64,000 bases of DNA, from positions 124,001 through 188,000 of the forward strand of contig NZ_JAAGLV010000013.1 in NCBI RefSeq assembly GCF_010548305.1. Direction: 5' to 3'. Origin of the DNA: Streptomyces sp. SID13031. GTDB taxonomy: Bacteria > Actinomycetota > Actinomycetes > Propionibacteriales > Kribbellaceae. Below, in pieces: positions 16,561 through 25,330 of the stretch. Numbering within the stretch: position 1 is the stretch's first letter; every line of letters starts with the position of its first letter. The notes under the pieces are model-generated. The model did not search any database. It saw only the letters and a list, made by a program, of their open reading frames with translations, and was not told the DNA's origin. A program made the position numbers and the translations under genes.

Positions 16561-17412
16561 ATGACCAAGTCCATCGCGATCGTCGCGGACCGGATCGCCT
16601 GGGAGGAGCGGCAGCTGATCGAAGCCGCGCCCGGCCTGGGCCTGGCCATCGAATGGATCAACGACGAATCGTTGTGCCTGGGCCAGCCGGACGTCACCGC
16701 GCTGACCGGATACGACGCAGTCCTGCTGCGAAGTCGCAGCTACACCCGCGGCGGCCTGATCGCCACCCTCGCCGAGGAGTCGGGCAGCCGGGTGATCAAC
16801 ACGGCCCGGGCGATCAACCTGTGCGAGAACAAGGCAGTACTCCGGACCGCGCTGCGGGCCGCCGGCGTACCGGTTCCGGACTTCCGGCTGGTGCTGTCGC
16901 GCGCCGACTTCGGCAAGGCACTCAAGGACTTCGCGCCGCCGGTGGTGCTGAAGCCGGTGTACGGCGGTATGGGCAAGCGGGTCGCGCTGATCCGGGAGGC
17001 CGACGCCGCGAACTCCCTGTACGACTACGTCGAGGATCTCGGGCACGCGTTCGAGCAGGCGTGTCTGGTGGAACCCTTCCTGGCCGGCGGGGCCTCGACG
17101 CGCTGCCTGGTGGTCGGCGACGTACTGGTGGGTGCTGCCGAGTTCACCAGCGGCGGTGACGACTGGCGCAACAACGCGGCGCTGGGCAACACCAGCCGCG
17201 CCGCGGCGGACGACCCCGAGGTGGCGAAGATCGTCGACGGTGTGCTGGACGTGCTCGGTCCCGGGATCTACGGCATCGACCTGTTCCACACCCCCGAGGG
17301 ATTCGTCGTCAACGAGGTCAACCACGCTCCCGGTTTCCGGTCCGTGGCCCAGGCCACCGGCGTGAACGTCGCCGCGGCGGTCGGCAGCTACCTTCAGGAG
17401 GTGCTCTCGTGA
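16561..17412 (+). CDS. LysX-like ATP-grasp ligase that loads the amino-group carrier
   Basis: A 283-residue ATP-grasp protein of the RimK/LysX family: RSRSYTRGGLIATL, then NTARAINLCENKAVL, VVLKPVYGGMGKRVAL for the nucleotide-binding lysines and glycine loop, and VVNEVNHAPGFRSV for the metal-binding E-x-N. LysX joins the alpha-amino group of an amino acid (glutamate or 2-aminoadipate) to the terminal residue of LysW. The ATG at 16561 follows the carrier stop by one base and the end overlaps the LysY-like gene by GTGA, so it is tightly operonic. The substrate cannot be predicted from the residues I can see. Confidence 0.9.
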   Translation: MTKSIAIVADRIAWEERQLIEAAPGLGLAIEWINDESLCLGQPDVTALTGYDAVLLRSRSYTRGGLIATLAEESGSRVINTARAINLCENKAVLRTALRAAGVPVPDFRLVLSRADFGKALKDFAPPVVLKPVYGGMGKRVALIREADAANSLYDYVEDLGHAFEQACLVEPFLAGGASTRCLVVGDVLVGAAEFTSGGDDWRNNAALGNTSRAAADDPEVAKIVDGVLDVLGPGIYGIDLFHTPEGFVVNEVNHAPGFRSVAQATGVNVAAAVGSYLQEVLS

Positions 17413-18464
17413 TCCGGGCCGGAGTGGTCGGCGCCTCCGGGCTGGCCGGCGGCGACCTGATCAGGCTGATCGTCCAGCACCCCGACCTGGAACTCACCTT
17501 CCTGGGAGGCTCCTCGAACATCGGGCGACGCCCGGCCGAGCTCCACCCAGGGCTGCGGCTCGACCTGGGGGTGACGGTGCAACCGGTGACCGAGGAGGTC
17601 GCCGATCAGGTCGACGTCCTGTTCCTCGCCACCCCCGCGCCGGTCTCGGCGAAGCTGGCCGAGCTGCTGGCCGACAAGGTTCCGGCCGTGATCGACCTCA
17701 GCGGCGCATTCCGGATCCGTACGCCGGAACTGCACGCGCGCTGGTACCCGAAGGTCAACCGGCACACCGAGCTGGCCGACCGGTTCGTGTACGGCGTACC
17801 GGAGCTGGTCGCCGACCAGTTGCCGGGAGCCGCGCTGATCTCGCTGCCGGGCTGCTACGCCACGTCGATGACGCTGGCGCTGGCACCGCTGACGATCGGG
17901 CTGGGGCTGGATCTGAAGACCGTGGTGGTCGACGGCAAGAGCGGCTCCAGCGGCGGCGGCCTGTCGCTGCGCACCACGGATCTGCATCCGCTCCGCAACG
18001 GAGCGATCGCCCCGTACTCGCCGACCGGGCATCGTCACGCCGGCGAGGTCCGGGACTTCTTCGACCGCAGCAAGCCCGGAAAAATCGGCTCCTTGTCGAT
18101 GTCGGCGTACGGCGTCTCGCATGTCCGCGGACTGATGACCAGCAGCTATGTGTTCACCGACGAGCAGGTGAACCAGCGCGACCTGCACCGGGCCTACACC
18201 CGCTTCTACAAGGGCAAGCCCTTCGTCCGGGTCCGCCGGCACGACGAGACCTTGATCCCGGTCCCGGATCCGCAGGCCGTACTGGGCTCCAACTACTGCG
18301 ACGTGACAGTTCTGTACGACGAGGAGAACAGCCGAATCGTCGCCCTCGCCGCCCTGGACAACCTGGTCAAGGGCGCCGCGGGGCAAGCCGTCCAGGCCGC
18401 GAACCTGAGGTTCTCGCTGCCCGAGGAAACGGGTCTGACGATGCAGCCGGTGATGCCGGCATGA
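17409..18464 (+). CDS. LysY/ArgC-like semialdehyde dehydrogenase
   Basis: A 351-residue NADPH-dependent reductase of the ArgC/LysY family. AGVVGASGLAGGDLIRLI is the Rossmann entry, ISLPGCYATS contains the catalytic Cys that takes the acyl group from the phosphate, and DGKSGSSGGG with the later SPTGHRHAGEV carry the active-site His region. The enzyme would reduce a carrier-bound acyl phosphate to the semialdehyde. GTG 17409 overlaps the LysX stop and is preceded by CAGGAGGT. Its length matches ArgC. Confidence 0.9.
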   Translation: MIRAGVVGASGLAGGDLIRLIVQHPDLELTFLGGSSNIGRRPAELHPGLRLDLGVTVQPVTEEVADQVDVLFLATPAPVSAKLAELLADKVPAVIDLSGAFRIRTPELHARWYPKVNRHTELADRFVYGVPELVADQLPGAALISLPGCYATSMTLALAPLTIGLGLDLKTVVVDGKSGSSGGGLSLRTTDLHPLRNGAIAPYSPTGHRHAGEVRDFFDRSKPGKIGSLSMSAYGVSHVRGLMTSSYVFTDEQVNQRDLHRAYTRFYKGKPFVRVRRHDETLIPVPDPQAVLGSNYCDVTVLYDEENSRIVALAALDNLVKGAAGQAVQAANLRFSLPEETGLTMQPVMPA

Positions 18465-19261
18465 GCGGCGCAGTACCGACCGTGGTCAAGCTGGGTGGCA
18501 GCTGCCTGGAGGATCTGGCCGGAACCTGGTGGGACGATCTGGCCGAACATGGGGCGGACCATCCGCTGGTGCTGGTGCACGGTTGGTCCAAGCCGCTCAA
18601 GGAGTTCAGTGGGCGGTACCGGGATCCCTCCGCGATCCTGCGGGACCGATACGGCAACCAGAGCCGGTGGACCACCCGTGAAGTGATCGACGACATCAAG
18701 ACCGTCAGCACGGTGATGGCCGATGACGTGATCGCCCGGCTGGAGTACCGCGGTATCACCGTCGAGCGACTGCTGGGCAGTGATGGTCTGGTGCATGCCG
18801 GACCAGGCGAGCGCTGGTGGTGGCAGGGCAAGCAGCTGGTGGAGCTGGAGAACCTTGTCGGGCCGATCACCAAGGTGGAACCGTCGGAGCTGAAGAACCT
18901 CCGGCCGGGCCACGTCCACCTGGTGACTCCGCTGGCAAGGAACGAGGCCGGCCAAGAGGTCAACACCGACGCCGACCGCGCCGCCGCAGCCATCGCCGGT
19001 GCCACCGGAGCCACGAATCTGGTCCTGGTCACCGATGTCGCGCATCTGCTGATCGATGGCGAACCGGTCGACCGGATCGACGCCGAGGGTGCCGCGGCCT
19101 TCCGCGACAAGGGCGCCACCGGCGGGATGCGCAAGAAACTGCGCGCCGCCGGCGAGGCGCTGGAGCAGGGAGTACAAGAGGTCGTCATCGGCAGTGCCCC
19201 TGTCTCCGAGCTCCTTTCCGGCCGGACCGGCACCGTCATCACCCGAGGCCAAGGAGCATGA
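18461..19261 (+). CDS. LysZ/ArgB-like amino-acid kinase
   Basis: A 266-residue amino-acid-kinase-fold protein: TVVKLGGSCLED is the phosphate-binding Lys-Gly-Gly loop, LVLVHGWSKPL replaces the usual VHGGG loop, EVNTDADRAAAAIAGATGAT and LVLVTDVAHLLIDG form the nucleotide-binding half, and GATGGMRKKLRAAGEAL is the acyl-site region. LysZ phosphorylates the side-chain carboxyl of the carrier-bound amino acid before LysY acts. The start overlaps the LysY-like stop (ATGA). Length matches LysZ. Confidence 0.9.
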   Translation: MSGAVPTVVKLGGSCLEDLAGTWWDDLAEHGADHPLVLVHGWSKPLKEFSGRYRDPSAILRDRYGNQSRWTTREVIDDIKTVSTVMADDVIARLEYRGITVERLLGSDGLVHAGPGERWWWQGKQLVELENLVGPITKVEPSELKNLRPGHVHLVTPLARNEAGQEVNTDADRAAAAIAGATGATNLVLVTDVAHLLIDGEPVDRIDAEGAAAFRDKGATGGMRKKLRAAGEALEQGVQEVVIGSAPVSELLSGRTGTVITRGQGA

Positions 19262-19827
19262 CCGTGGCGCAATCCCGCGTGCTAGTCGTCAACAACCGCA
19301 CACTCTCACTGAAACAACTCCGGGGCCGGTTCGAGGATCTGGGCTCGGCGACCGACGTGGTCAGCAGTACCGAGGTACCGGCGAAGCTGGACGGCCGCTA
19401 CCAGGCGATCGTGCTGAGCGGGACCAAGGTCCGGGCCTACGACACGGAGTACTACAAACCGCTGGTCGAGCTGGTGATGACCGCTGACGTCCCGGTGTTC
19501 GGGATCTGCGGCGGGATGCAGATCATCGCGGTCTCGCAGGGCGGCGAACTGGCCGAGGGACCGCAGCGGGTCGGCGGCCACGAGGCGGAGGTCGACAAGG
19601 ACGAGCCGATCTTCACCTTCGTGAAGCCGACCGTGACGGTGTTCCACCGGCACACCCTCTACCTCCAGCAGGCGCCGGCGGGGTTCCGGTCGATCGGCCG
19701 CTCCGAGCACGCGCCGGTGGAGTTCCTCCGCTCCGACGACGGCCGGATCTTCGGGTCCCAGGCACACCTGGAGTTCCGCGACGACGGACGGGAGATCCTG
19801 CGTGGCTTCGCCCAGCTCTACCAGTGA
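19258..19827 (+). CDS. Stand-alone class I glutamine amidotransferase
   Basis: A 189-residue Triad-type amidotransferase. Cys84 sits in VFGICGGMQ and the partners His170 and Glu172 in GSQAHLEF, so the full Cys-His-Glu triad is present. In length and pattern (VLVVNNRT at the start, HAPVEFLRSD near the end) it is closest to the single-domain amidotransferase subunit of GMP synthase. No synthase partner sits beside it. Two roles fit the context: supplying ammonia to the AMP ligase, or hydrolysing a gamma-glutamyl bond in the way the PuuD group does, which could release product from the carrier in place of LysK. The start overlaps the kinase stop (ATGA) and follows AAGGAGC. Confidence 0.8.
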   Translation: MTVAQSRVLVVNNRTLSLKQLRGRFEDLGSATDVVSSTEVPAKLDGRYQAIVLSGTKVRAYDTEYYKPLVELVMTADVPVFGICGGMQIIAVSQGGELAEGPQRVGGHEAEVDKDEPIFTFVKPTVTVFHRHTLYLQQAPAGFRSIGRSEHAPVEFLRSDDGRIFGSQAHLEFRDDGREILRGFAQLYQ

Positions 19828-19864
19828 CAGCACCCGATTTCCCTCGACTTCGAAGGACTTGGCC

Positions 19865-20998
19865 ATGACTGATCTCGACTACCCGACCGACCCTGCCTTC
19901 ACCGTCCACCTGAACGGAAGTGGTGGCGCTATCAAGGGCTGGGTGGTCGTCGATTCCCTCTACGACGGCCTGGGGATGGGCGGCACCCGGATGACGCCGG
20001 GGGTCACCGAGGCCGAGGTCGCGGGGCTGGCCCGCGACATGACCCAGAAGTTCACCCTGGCGGGCCTGCCGATCGGCGGCGCGAAGGCCGGCATTGTTGC
20101 CGATGGCACCGATCGCGAGACGACCTTCCGGACCTTCGGCCGGACGGTCAAGCCGCTGCTGCACGGCGGCATCCACCTGGGCATCGACATGGGCGTGACC
20201 CCGGCCGACCGGGCGATCTTCTTCGACGAGGCCGGGTACGACCCGAGGTTCCGGCTCGGCGCTCCGGACATGCCGATCGACTGGCGCACGTACTACGAAC
20301 CGCTGATCGACTGCACCGGACACGGCGTCGGGGTGGCAGCAGTCACCGCGCTGGAGGCGAGTGGACGCGCGGAGGCGGCGCGGATCGTCGTCCAGGGTTT
20401 CGGTGCGGTGGGCCGTGCGGTCGCGCGGTTCCTCGAGGAGCGCGGGCACGTGGTCGTCGGTGTCGCCGACATCGACGGCACGATCAGCGCGAACCGGCTG
20501 CCGGTGGACGACCTGGTCGCCATCACTGACGAGTTCGGCCGCATCGACCGGTCCAAGTTGCCGGCCGGCGTCACGGTGTCGAGCCGCCCGGATGCCTGGC
20601 TGGACGTGGATGCGGACCTGCTGATCCTGGCGGCACAGAAGAACGCGCTCAACGCGGAGAACGTGCACCGGCTGCGGGCGGAGCTGGTGGTCGAGGGCGC
20701 CAACATCGCCTCGACCTCCGAAGCCCAGGAGAAGGCGCGGGCGGCAGGTACCGTCCTGGTGCCGGGGGTGATCGCCAACATCGGTGGTGCGGCTTCGGCG
20801 GCCCTGGCGGTCACCCGGGTCGTTCCCTTCGACCTGCCGGCCGAGGCGCGCAAGGCCTGGGTCTTCGACTGGGTCGGCAACCGGGTCCAGCTCAACACCC
20901 GCGCTCTGCTGGAGATCGCCGCGGCAGGTGCGGGTGATCCGCTGCCCGAGTTGCTCGCGACCCGTCGCCAGGAGCGTCGGCAGGGGCGTCCTCAATGA
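19865..20998 (+). CDS. Leu/Glu/Phe/Val dehydrogenase family enzyme
   Basis: A 377-residue amino-acid dehydrogenase. GGAIKGWVVVDSLYDGLGMG leads to LPIGGAKAGI, which holds the catalytic Lys of the family, and VVQGFGAVGRAVARFL is the dinucleotide-binding loop. These enzymes interconvert a 2-oxo acid with ammonia and the L-amino acid. In this cluster it could aminate the oxo acid made through the DRE-TIM enzyme, giving the amino acid loaded onto the carrier or one that is coupled later. Start at ATG 19865 after GAAGGA. Its end overlaps the AMP ligase (ATGA). Confidence 0.85.
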   Translation: MTDLDYPTDPAFTVHLNGSGGAIKGWVVVDSLYDGLGMGGTRMTPGVTEAEVAGLARDMTQKFTLAGLPIGGAKAGIVADGTDRETTFRTFGRTVKPLLHGGIHLGIDMGVTPADRAIFFDEAGYDPRFRLGAPDMPIDWRTYYEPLIDCTGHGVGVAAVTALEASGRAEAARIVVQGFGAVGRAVARFLEERGHVVVGVADIDGTISANRLPVDDLVAITDEFGRIDRSKLPAGVTVSSRPDAWLDVDADLLILAAQKNALNAENVHRLRAELVVEGANIASTSEAQEKARAAGTVLVPGVIANIGGAASAALAVTRVVPFDLPAEARKAWVFDWVGNRVQLNTRALLEIAAAGAGDPLPELLATRRQERRQGRPQ

Positions 20999-22611
20999 CC
21001 AGCCCGGCCGACCGCGGCGCGGAGTACCGGCGTCGCGGTTGGTGGCGGGACGAGACCTTTCTCGACGATCTGCGCAAGCAGGCTCGGGAACGGCCCCGCA
21101 AGCTGGCGATCGCCGGCCGCCGGCTCGACGATGCCCACACCGACACCCTGGACTACGCGGAACTCGCCAGGCTGACCGACCGGTTCGCCGGTGGACTGCT
21201 GGAGCTCGGCGTACAGCGCGGTGCCCTGGTCGCCGTCCAGCTGCCCAATCGGTGGGAGATCGTGCCGCTGATGTTCGCCTGCATGGCGGTTGGTGCGGTG
21301 ATCTGCCCGATCGCCCCGGAGTGCCAGGGGGAGGAGTTGCGCCACCGCCTCGAGCTGACCGGGGCCAAGGTGCTGGTGACGGTCCCCGAGTTCGACGGTC
21401 ACCCACTGGCCGAGTCCGTCCGTGCGATGCAGGACGAGCTGCCGTTGGAACATCTGGTGGTGGTCGGCAGTCCCGCCCCGGCGGGCTCCATCGACTTCCA
21501 CGAGCACTTCGTCCGGTCGCACTGGGAGCCTGACCTGGAGGGACTTCAGCTGCAGCCGGACGAGCCCTTCGTCGTGCTGTTCACCTCCGGTACGACCGGT
21601 TTCTCCAAGGGAGTTGTGCACAGCCTGAACACGGTTCACTCCGGTGTTCGCGGCTATGTGGACGCTTTCATGCTCCGCGACGACCTCGTGGCCGCGGTCA
21701 CCACGCCGCTGGTGCACTACTCGGGATTCGGCCAGGGTGTGCTCGCCTCGGTGATGCTGGGTGGAACGGTTGCCTTCCAGGACGGCCCGGACCGCGCGGG
21801 CCTGCTGGACCTGGTGGAGCGTTACCGCGCCACGCTTCTGTACGGACCCCCGCCCACCCTCACCGGGGTGGCGCGGGCACAGCAGGCGGATCCGCACGAT
21901 GTCTCGAGTCTGCAGCACACGGTCACCGGCGCGGCCCCGGTCCTCCAAGGGCTGGTGGACGAGATGCGGGCCACCTTCGGCTCCCGCACGTACTCGGTGT
22001 GGGGTATGTCGGAGTTCGGGCCGATCACGATCAGCCGGCTGGACTACGACCAGGACTGGGCGGCGCACAGCCACGGCCGGCCGATCGACGCGATGGAGAT
22101 CCGCGTCGACCTGTGCCACGACCCCTCGAAGCGAGCACCGGTCGGCCGGCTGCGAGCGCGCGGTGCCTCCCAGGCGCTGGGCTACTACAAGCAGCAGGAC
22201 GTGTTCGACGCGGAGCTGACGCAGGACGGCTGGTTCGACACCGGCGACGTGGCTCGCGAGGACGGGCGCGGCGGCATCCGGATCCTCGGGCGGGCCAAGG
22301 ACACGATCATCCGCGACGGCGTCGTCGTACCGATCGCAGAGCTCGAGGCGGTCATCTCCCAGCACCCGAAGGTGACCGAGGCGGCGCTGGTCGGTCTGAC
22401 CGGACAGGTGGACGATCCGATCCTCGCTGTCGCCGTGGTACGCGGCGGCGCACGGCCAACCCTGGAAGAGATTCAGGCCCACCTGCGGGGAGCGGGACAG
22501 GACCCACAGTTCTACCCGGAACGGCTGGAGGTCGTGGATGTCCTGCCCAAGACGCTGACCGGCAAGGTCCGGAAGGTCGAGCTCCGGAGACTGTACGCGG
22601 GGACGTCATGA
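20995..22611 (+). CDS. AMP-dependent synthetase/ligase (acyl-CoA ligase family)
   Basis: A 538-residue ANL-superfamily enzyme with all core motifs: LFTSGTTGFSKGVVHS (P-loop A3), YSVWGMSEFGP (A5), GWFDTGDVARED (A7), RILGRAKDTI (A8) and the A10 Lys in LTGKVRKVEL. It would adenylate a carboxylic acid and transfer it to CoA or an amine. With no carrier protein domain of its own and two acyl-CoA dehydrogenases in the cluster, acyl-CoA formation is the simplest reading. The start overlaps the dehydrogenase stop and the stop overlaps the aminotransferase start, both ATGA. Confidence 0.85.
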   Translation: MTSPADRGAEYRRRGWWRDETFLDDLRKQARERPRKLAIAGRRLDDAHTDTLDYAELARLTDRFAGGLLELGVQRGALVAVQLPNRWEIVPLMFACMAVGAVICPIAPECQGEELRHRLELTGAKVLVTVPEFDGHPLAESVRAMQDELPLEHLVVVGSPAPAGSIDFHEHFVRSHWEPDLEGLQLQPDEPFVVLFTSGTTGFSKGVVHSLNTVHSGVRGYVDAFMLRDDLVAAVTTPLVHYSGFGQGVLASVMLGGTVAFQDGPDRAGLLDLVERYRATLLYGPPPTLTGVARAQQADPHDVSSLQHTVTGAAPVLQGLVDEMRATFGSRTYSVWGMSEFGPITISRLDYDQDWAAHSHGRPIDAMEIRVDLCHDPSKRAPVGRLRARGASQALGYYKQQDVFDAELTQDGWFDTGDVAREDGRGGIRILGRAKDTIIRDGVVVPIAELEAVISQHPKVTEAALVGLTGQVDDPILAVAVVRGGARPTLEEIQAHLRGAGQDPQFYPERLEVVDVLPKTLTGKVRKVELRRLYAGTS

Positions 22612-23936
22612 CCGCACCCGTGCCGGTGACCATGTCGGCGACCCTGGCGGCTGACGAGGAGTTCGAACGCCGTCGGCTGGCCGGTGAACGCGTGCTGTTC
22701 CTGGCGACCGGTGAGATCGGCCTTCCGGTACTGCCGGAGCTGGCGGAACAGCTGGCCCGGGCGGCGGGTCGTAACGCGTACGGACCGGTGACCGGTTCGG
22801 CGGAAGTACGGGAGGCGGCGGCCGGGTACTGGGGCCGGCGAGGTCTGGCTACCGATCCGGCGGACGTGGTCTGCGGGCCGGGCAGCAAGCCACTGCTGTT
22901 CGCACTGCTGCTGGCAGTGGGAGGAGATGTGGTCGTGCCGGTACCAAGCTGGGTGAGCTATGTCGCGCACGCTCGGCTGGCAGGCTTCCAGGCCATCCCG
23001 GTGCGCACCCGCCCCGGCGAGGGCGGCGTACCGGATCCGACCGAACTCCGCGCGCAGGTTCTCGCCGCCCGGGCGAGTGGGCGCGACCCCCGCTCTGTAG
23101 TCGTGACCCTGCCGGACAACCCGACGGGGACGATCGCCGAGCCGGAGACCATCCGCGAACTGGCCCTCGTAGCCAGGGAACTGGATCTGGTGGTGATCTC
23201 CGACGAGATCTACTGCGACCTGGTGTTCGCCCCCGGCGACCGGGCGGTGTCCCCGGCGATGTTCGCACCCGAACGCACTGTGGTGACCACGGGGCTCACG
23301 AAGAACCTGGCAGTGGGTGGTTGGCGGCTGGGCGTGGCTCGGCTGCCGACCGGGTCTCTGGGCAGCACAGTGCGCGAGCGGCTGGTGAGCATCGCCAGCC
23401 AGATCTGGTCGAGCACGGCGGCTCCGGTACAGGCTGCGGCCGCCTACGCGTTGACGGAGCCGCCGGAGGTGGTCGAGCGCGTGGCCGCCTCCTGCCGGCT
23501 GCACGAACGTGTGGCCCGGAGAGTGGCCGAAGCGTTCACCGCGGTCGGTGCTGAGCTGGCCCCGATCCGGGCTACCTGTTACCTCTACCCGGACTTCGAG
23601 CCACTCCGGGAAGGCCTGTCCCGCTTCCACGATGTCAACGGCGGAGACGATCTCGCCGCTTTGCTCAGTACGCGGTACGGCGTTGCGCTGTTGCCGGGAA
23701 CCGCCTTCGGCGAACCCAGCCGATCGCTCCGGATCCGGGCCGCGACCAGCCGGCTGTACGGCGAATCCGACGCCGAGCGTTCAGCCGCGCTGGCCTCGCC
23801 GGACCCGGTCGCGCTGCCCTGGATCAAAGCCTCCGTCGACCGCATCACGGAGGTCCTCACCGATCTGACCGCACCTTTCGCATCCGCCCAACGAGCTCGA
23901 GGAGAGTCGCTGCATGTCCATCCTTTTCGAATGTGA
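22608..23936 (+). CDS. PLP-dependent class I aminotransferase
   Basis: A 442-residue fold-type I aminotransferase: YGPVTGSAEVREAAAGYWG, LPDNPTGTI (Asn that contacts PLP), ISDEIYCDLVFAP (Asp and Tyr), TTGLTKNLAVGGWRLG with the PLP Lys, and RIRAATSRLYG with the carboxylate Arg. In lysine AmCP pathways the aldehyde is aminated by the class III enzyme LysJ; none is present here, so this class I enzyme may take that step or may act on a released product. Start at ATG 22608 overlaps the ligase stop. The 23-base overlap with the next gene is larger than elsewhere in the operon. Confidence 0.85.
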   Translation: MTAPVPVTMSATLAADEEFERRRLAGERVLFLATGEIGLPVLPELAEQLARAAGRNAYGPVTGSAEVREAAAGYWGRRGLATDPADVVCGPGSKPLLFALLLAVGGDVVVPVPSWVSYVAHARLAGFQAIPVRTRPGEGGVPDPTELRAQVLAARASGRDPRSVVVTLPDNPTGTIAEPETIRELALVARELDLVVISDEIYCDLVFAPGDRAVSPAMFAPERTVVTTGLTKNLAVGGWRLGVARLPTGSLGSTVRERLVSIASQIWSSTAAPVQAAAAYALTEPPEVVERVAASCRLHERVARRVAEAFTAVGAELAPIRATCYLYPDFEPLREGLSRFHDVNGGDDLAALLSTRYGVALLPGTAFGEPSRSLRIRAATSRLYGESDAERSAALASPDPVALPWIKASVDRITEVLTDLTAPFASAQRARGESLHVHPFRM

Positions 23937-24849
23937 GTACCAGGGACAGCGCTACGCGGGAGTCGGGCTGCCTGTGCCCGGTGAACCGGTCACGCTGTAC
24001 CCGGTGTCCGAGAACCAACTGCGGAAGGCTGTCCTGGCGGGCGGCGGTACGGAGGCGCTGCTGGAGTCGGTGACGTCCGGCACCGCCACCGTCACCGTCT
24101 CCGGCGATGACCCCGGGGTCCACTACCTGCCACCGCTGTTGCCGGGGGCCGCCGGCAACTCACTGATCACCGGGTTCATGGGAACCCACCGCTCCAAGTT
24201 CCCCAACCCGCCGGCCCCGGACGAGAAGTTCAAGGCACCGAACTGGCTGATCAAGGGCACCGGATCGTGGCTGGAGACCAACGGCCTTCCGCTGACGGTG
24301 CCGGCCTCGGCGGTGGCGCTGCTGGAGGAGCCCGAGGTCGGTCTGGTCTTCGTCAACGACAAGGACGGCACTCCGCACTACGCGGGGTACACCTTCGCCA
24401 ACGACCTCAACGACATCGGGCTGCATCTGCAGAACCCATGGGGATGGACGCCGTACGCCAAGCTGTGCGACACCTCGATGACGCCGTGGCTCTTCCTCGG
24501 CGAACCGCCGCAGTCGGTCACCGGGCAGATCATCATCGAACGCGACGGCGCCCCGGCTTGGAAGGGCGACTTCACCTGCGGTGCGGACGCGATCTTCCAG
24601 CGCGTGCCGGACATGGTGGACTACCTGTTCTCCTATCCCGGACTCCGTCGGCCAGGGCTGGTGAACTACCTGCTGCTGGGCTCGGACAAGGCCAGCTATC
24701 ACGCGGGCTTCAGCATCGCCGACGGCGACCAGATCATCTTCGACCTGGCCAGCCACGGCGTGGTCCTGTCGAACCAGGTCCGCTATGCGCCCTTGGCGGA
24801 CACGACGGCCTCGGCAGGCTTCACCAACTGGAGCTCGCCGGTTTCCTGA
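23914..24849 (+). CDS. Fumarylacetoacetate hydrolase (FAH)-fold protein
   Basis: A 311-residue protein. The second half matches the FAH superfamily: LLEEPEVGLVF supplies the paired metal-binding Glu residues, AGYTFANDLNDIGLHL the Asp, CDTSMTPWLFLG the substrate-side loop, and GLRRPGLVNYLLLGSDKAS the late glycine-containing loop. Members hydrolyse C-C bonds of 1,3-dioxo compounds or act as decarboxylases, isomerases or dehydratases. GAGGAGAG precedes the ATG by about 8 bases. It is the last gene of the AmCP operon and its end overlaps the convergent MerR gene by 67 bases. Its chemistry here is unknown. Confidence 0.75.
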   Translation: MSILFECEYQGQRYAGVGLPVPGEPVTLYPVSENQLRKAVLAGGGTEALLESVTSGTATVTVSGDDPGVHYLPPLLPGAAGNSLITGFMGTHRSKFPNPPAPDEKFKAPNWLIKGTGSWLETNGLPLTVPASAVALLEEPEVGLVFVNDKDGTPHYAGYTFANDLNDIGLHLQNPWGWTPYAKLCDTSMTPWLFLGEPPQSVTGQIIIERDGAPAWKGDFTCGADAIFQRVPDMVDYLFSYPGLRRPGLVNYLLLGSDKASYHAGFSIADGDQIIFDLASHGVVLSNQVRYAPLADTTASAGFTNWSSPVS

Positions 24850-25265
24850 GCCGCACAGACCGCTTCGAAACTGGCCGCTTCGAAACTGGCCGCTTCGAGC
24901 CGGTCCGCTTCGAGCCGGAGCGCTTCGAGATAGGTGGAGATGGCATCACGGTTGCGTTCGAGGCAGCCGATGCGCTGGGTCATCCGGTCCCGCTCGCCTT
25001 CGAGTAGCGCGATGGTGTCGGTGGTGGCCGCTGAGATGCGGATGGCCCGGGGGGTGTCCATGCACGGCAGGACCTCCCTGATCACCCGGGTCGGCAGCCC
25101 CGCGTCGAGCAGCCCCCGGATCTGGATCACCTTGTCCACACAGGACTCGGCATAGTCCCGGTACCCGTTGGCGGAGCGGGTGGAGCCGATCAGGCCCTGC
25201 TCCTCGTAGTACCGCAGCAACCGCCGGGACGTTCCGGTGCGCTCCGCCAAAGACCCGATCCGCAT
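24783..25265 (-). CDS. MerR-family transcriptional regulator
   Basis: A 160-residue regulator. Winged HTH: RIGSLAERTGTSRRLLRYYE, then SANGYRDYAESCVDKV; a coiled-coil dimer helix follows. ATG 25265 gives a start right at the HTH; a start three codons upstream is also possible. The C-terminal tail runs EALRLEADRLEAASFEAASF, encoded by a 15-base tandem repeat, and it ends inside the 3' end of the FAH gene on the other strand. It is divergent from the MFS exporter, which is the usual layout for a drug-sensing MerR repressor-activator. Confidence 0.85.
   Translation of the reverse strand: MRIGSLAERTGTSRRLLRYYEEQGLIGSTRSANGYRDYAESCVDKVIQIRGLLDAGLPTRVIREVLPCMDTPRAIRISAATTDTIALLEGERDRMTQRIGCLERNRDAISTYLEALRLEADRLEAASFEAASFEAVCAAQETGELQLVKPAEAVVSAKGA
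24861..24935. repeat. Five-copy 15-bp tandem repeat in the 3' end of the MerR gene
   Basis: The word CGCTTCGA starts at 24861, 24876, 24891, 24906 and 24921, an exact 15-base period. It encodes the (R/S)LEA/SFEA-type repeats in the MerR tail. It lies just after the FAH stop at 24849. Confidence 0.8.
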
Positions 25266-25295
25266 GTGATGCACCTCACTTCAGAAGACCCTTGA

Positions 25296-25316
25296 CCTTC
25301 ACATCAATGAAAAGGT
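25296..25316. promoter_or_regulatory. Inverted repeat in the MerR/MFS spacer
   Basis: ACCTT at 25296-25300 and AAGGT at 25312-25316 are separated by 11 bases in the 65-base spacer between divergent MerR and MFS genes. The symmetry and position fit a MerR operator overlapping the exporter promoter. TATAAA at 25322 lies very close to the annotated MFS start. Confidence 0.45.
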
Positions 25317-25330
25317 TTGAGTATAAAACC

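Noticed and set aside
16374..19261. Reading the LysW/X/Y/Z genes as the primary lysine or arginine pathway
   Set aside because: Actinomycetes normally make lysine by the diaminopimelate route and arginine with free acetylated intermediates. The set lacks LysK and LysJ, carries extra tailoring genes and sits with GBL regulators, so a secondary-metabolite role is more likely.
23857..24123. Possible antisense gene across the start of the FAH gene
   Set aside because: No family, no ribosome site, and the FAH frame on the plus strand is well supported.
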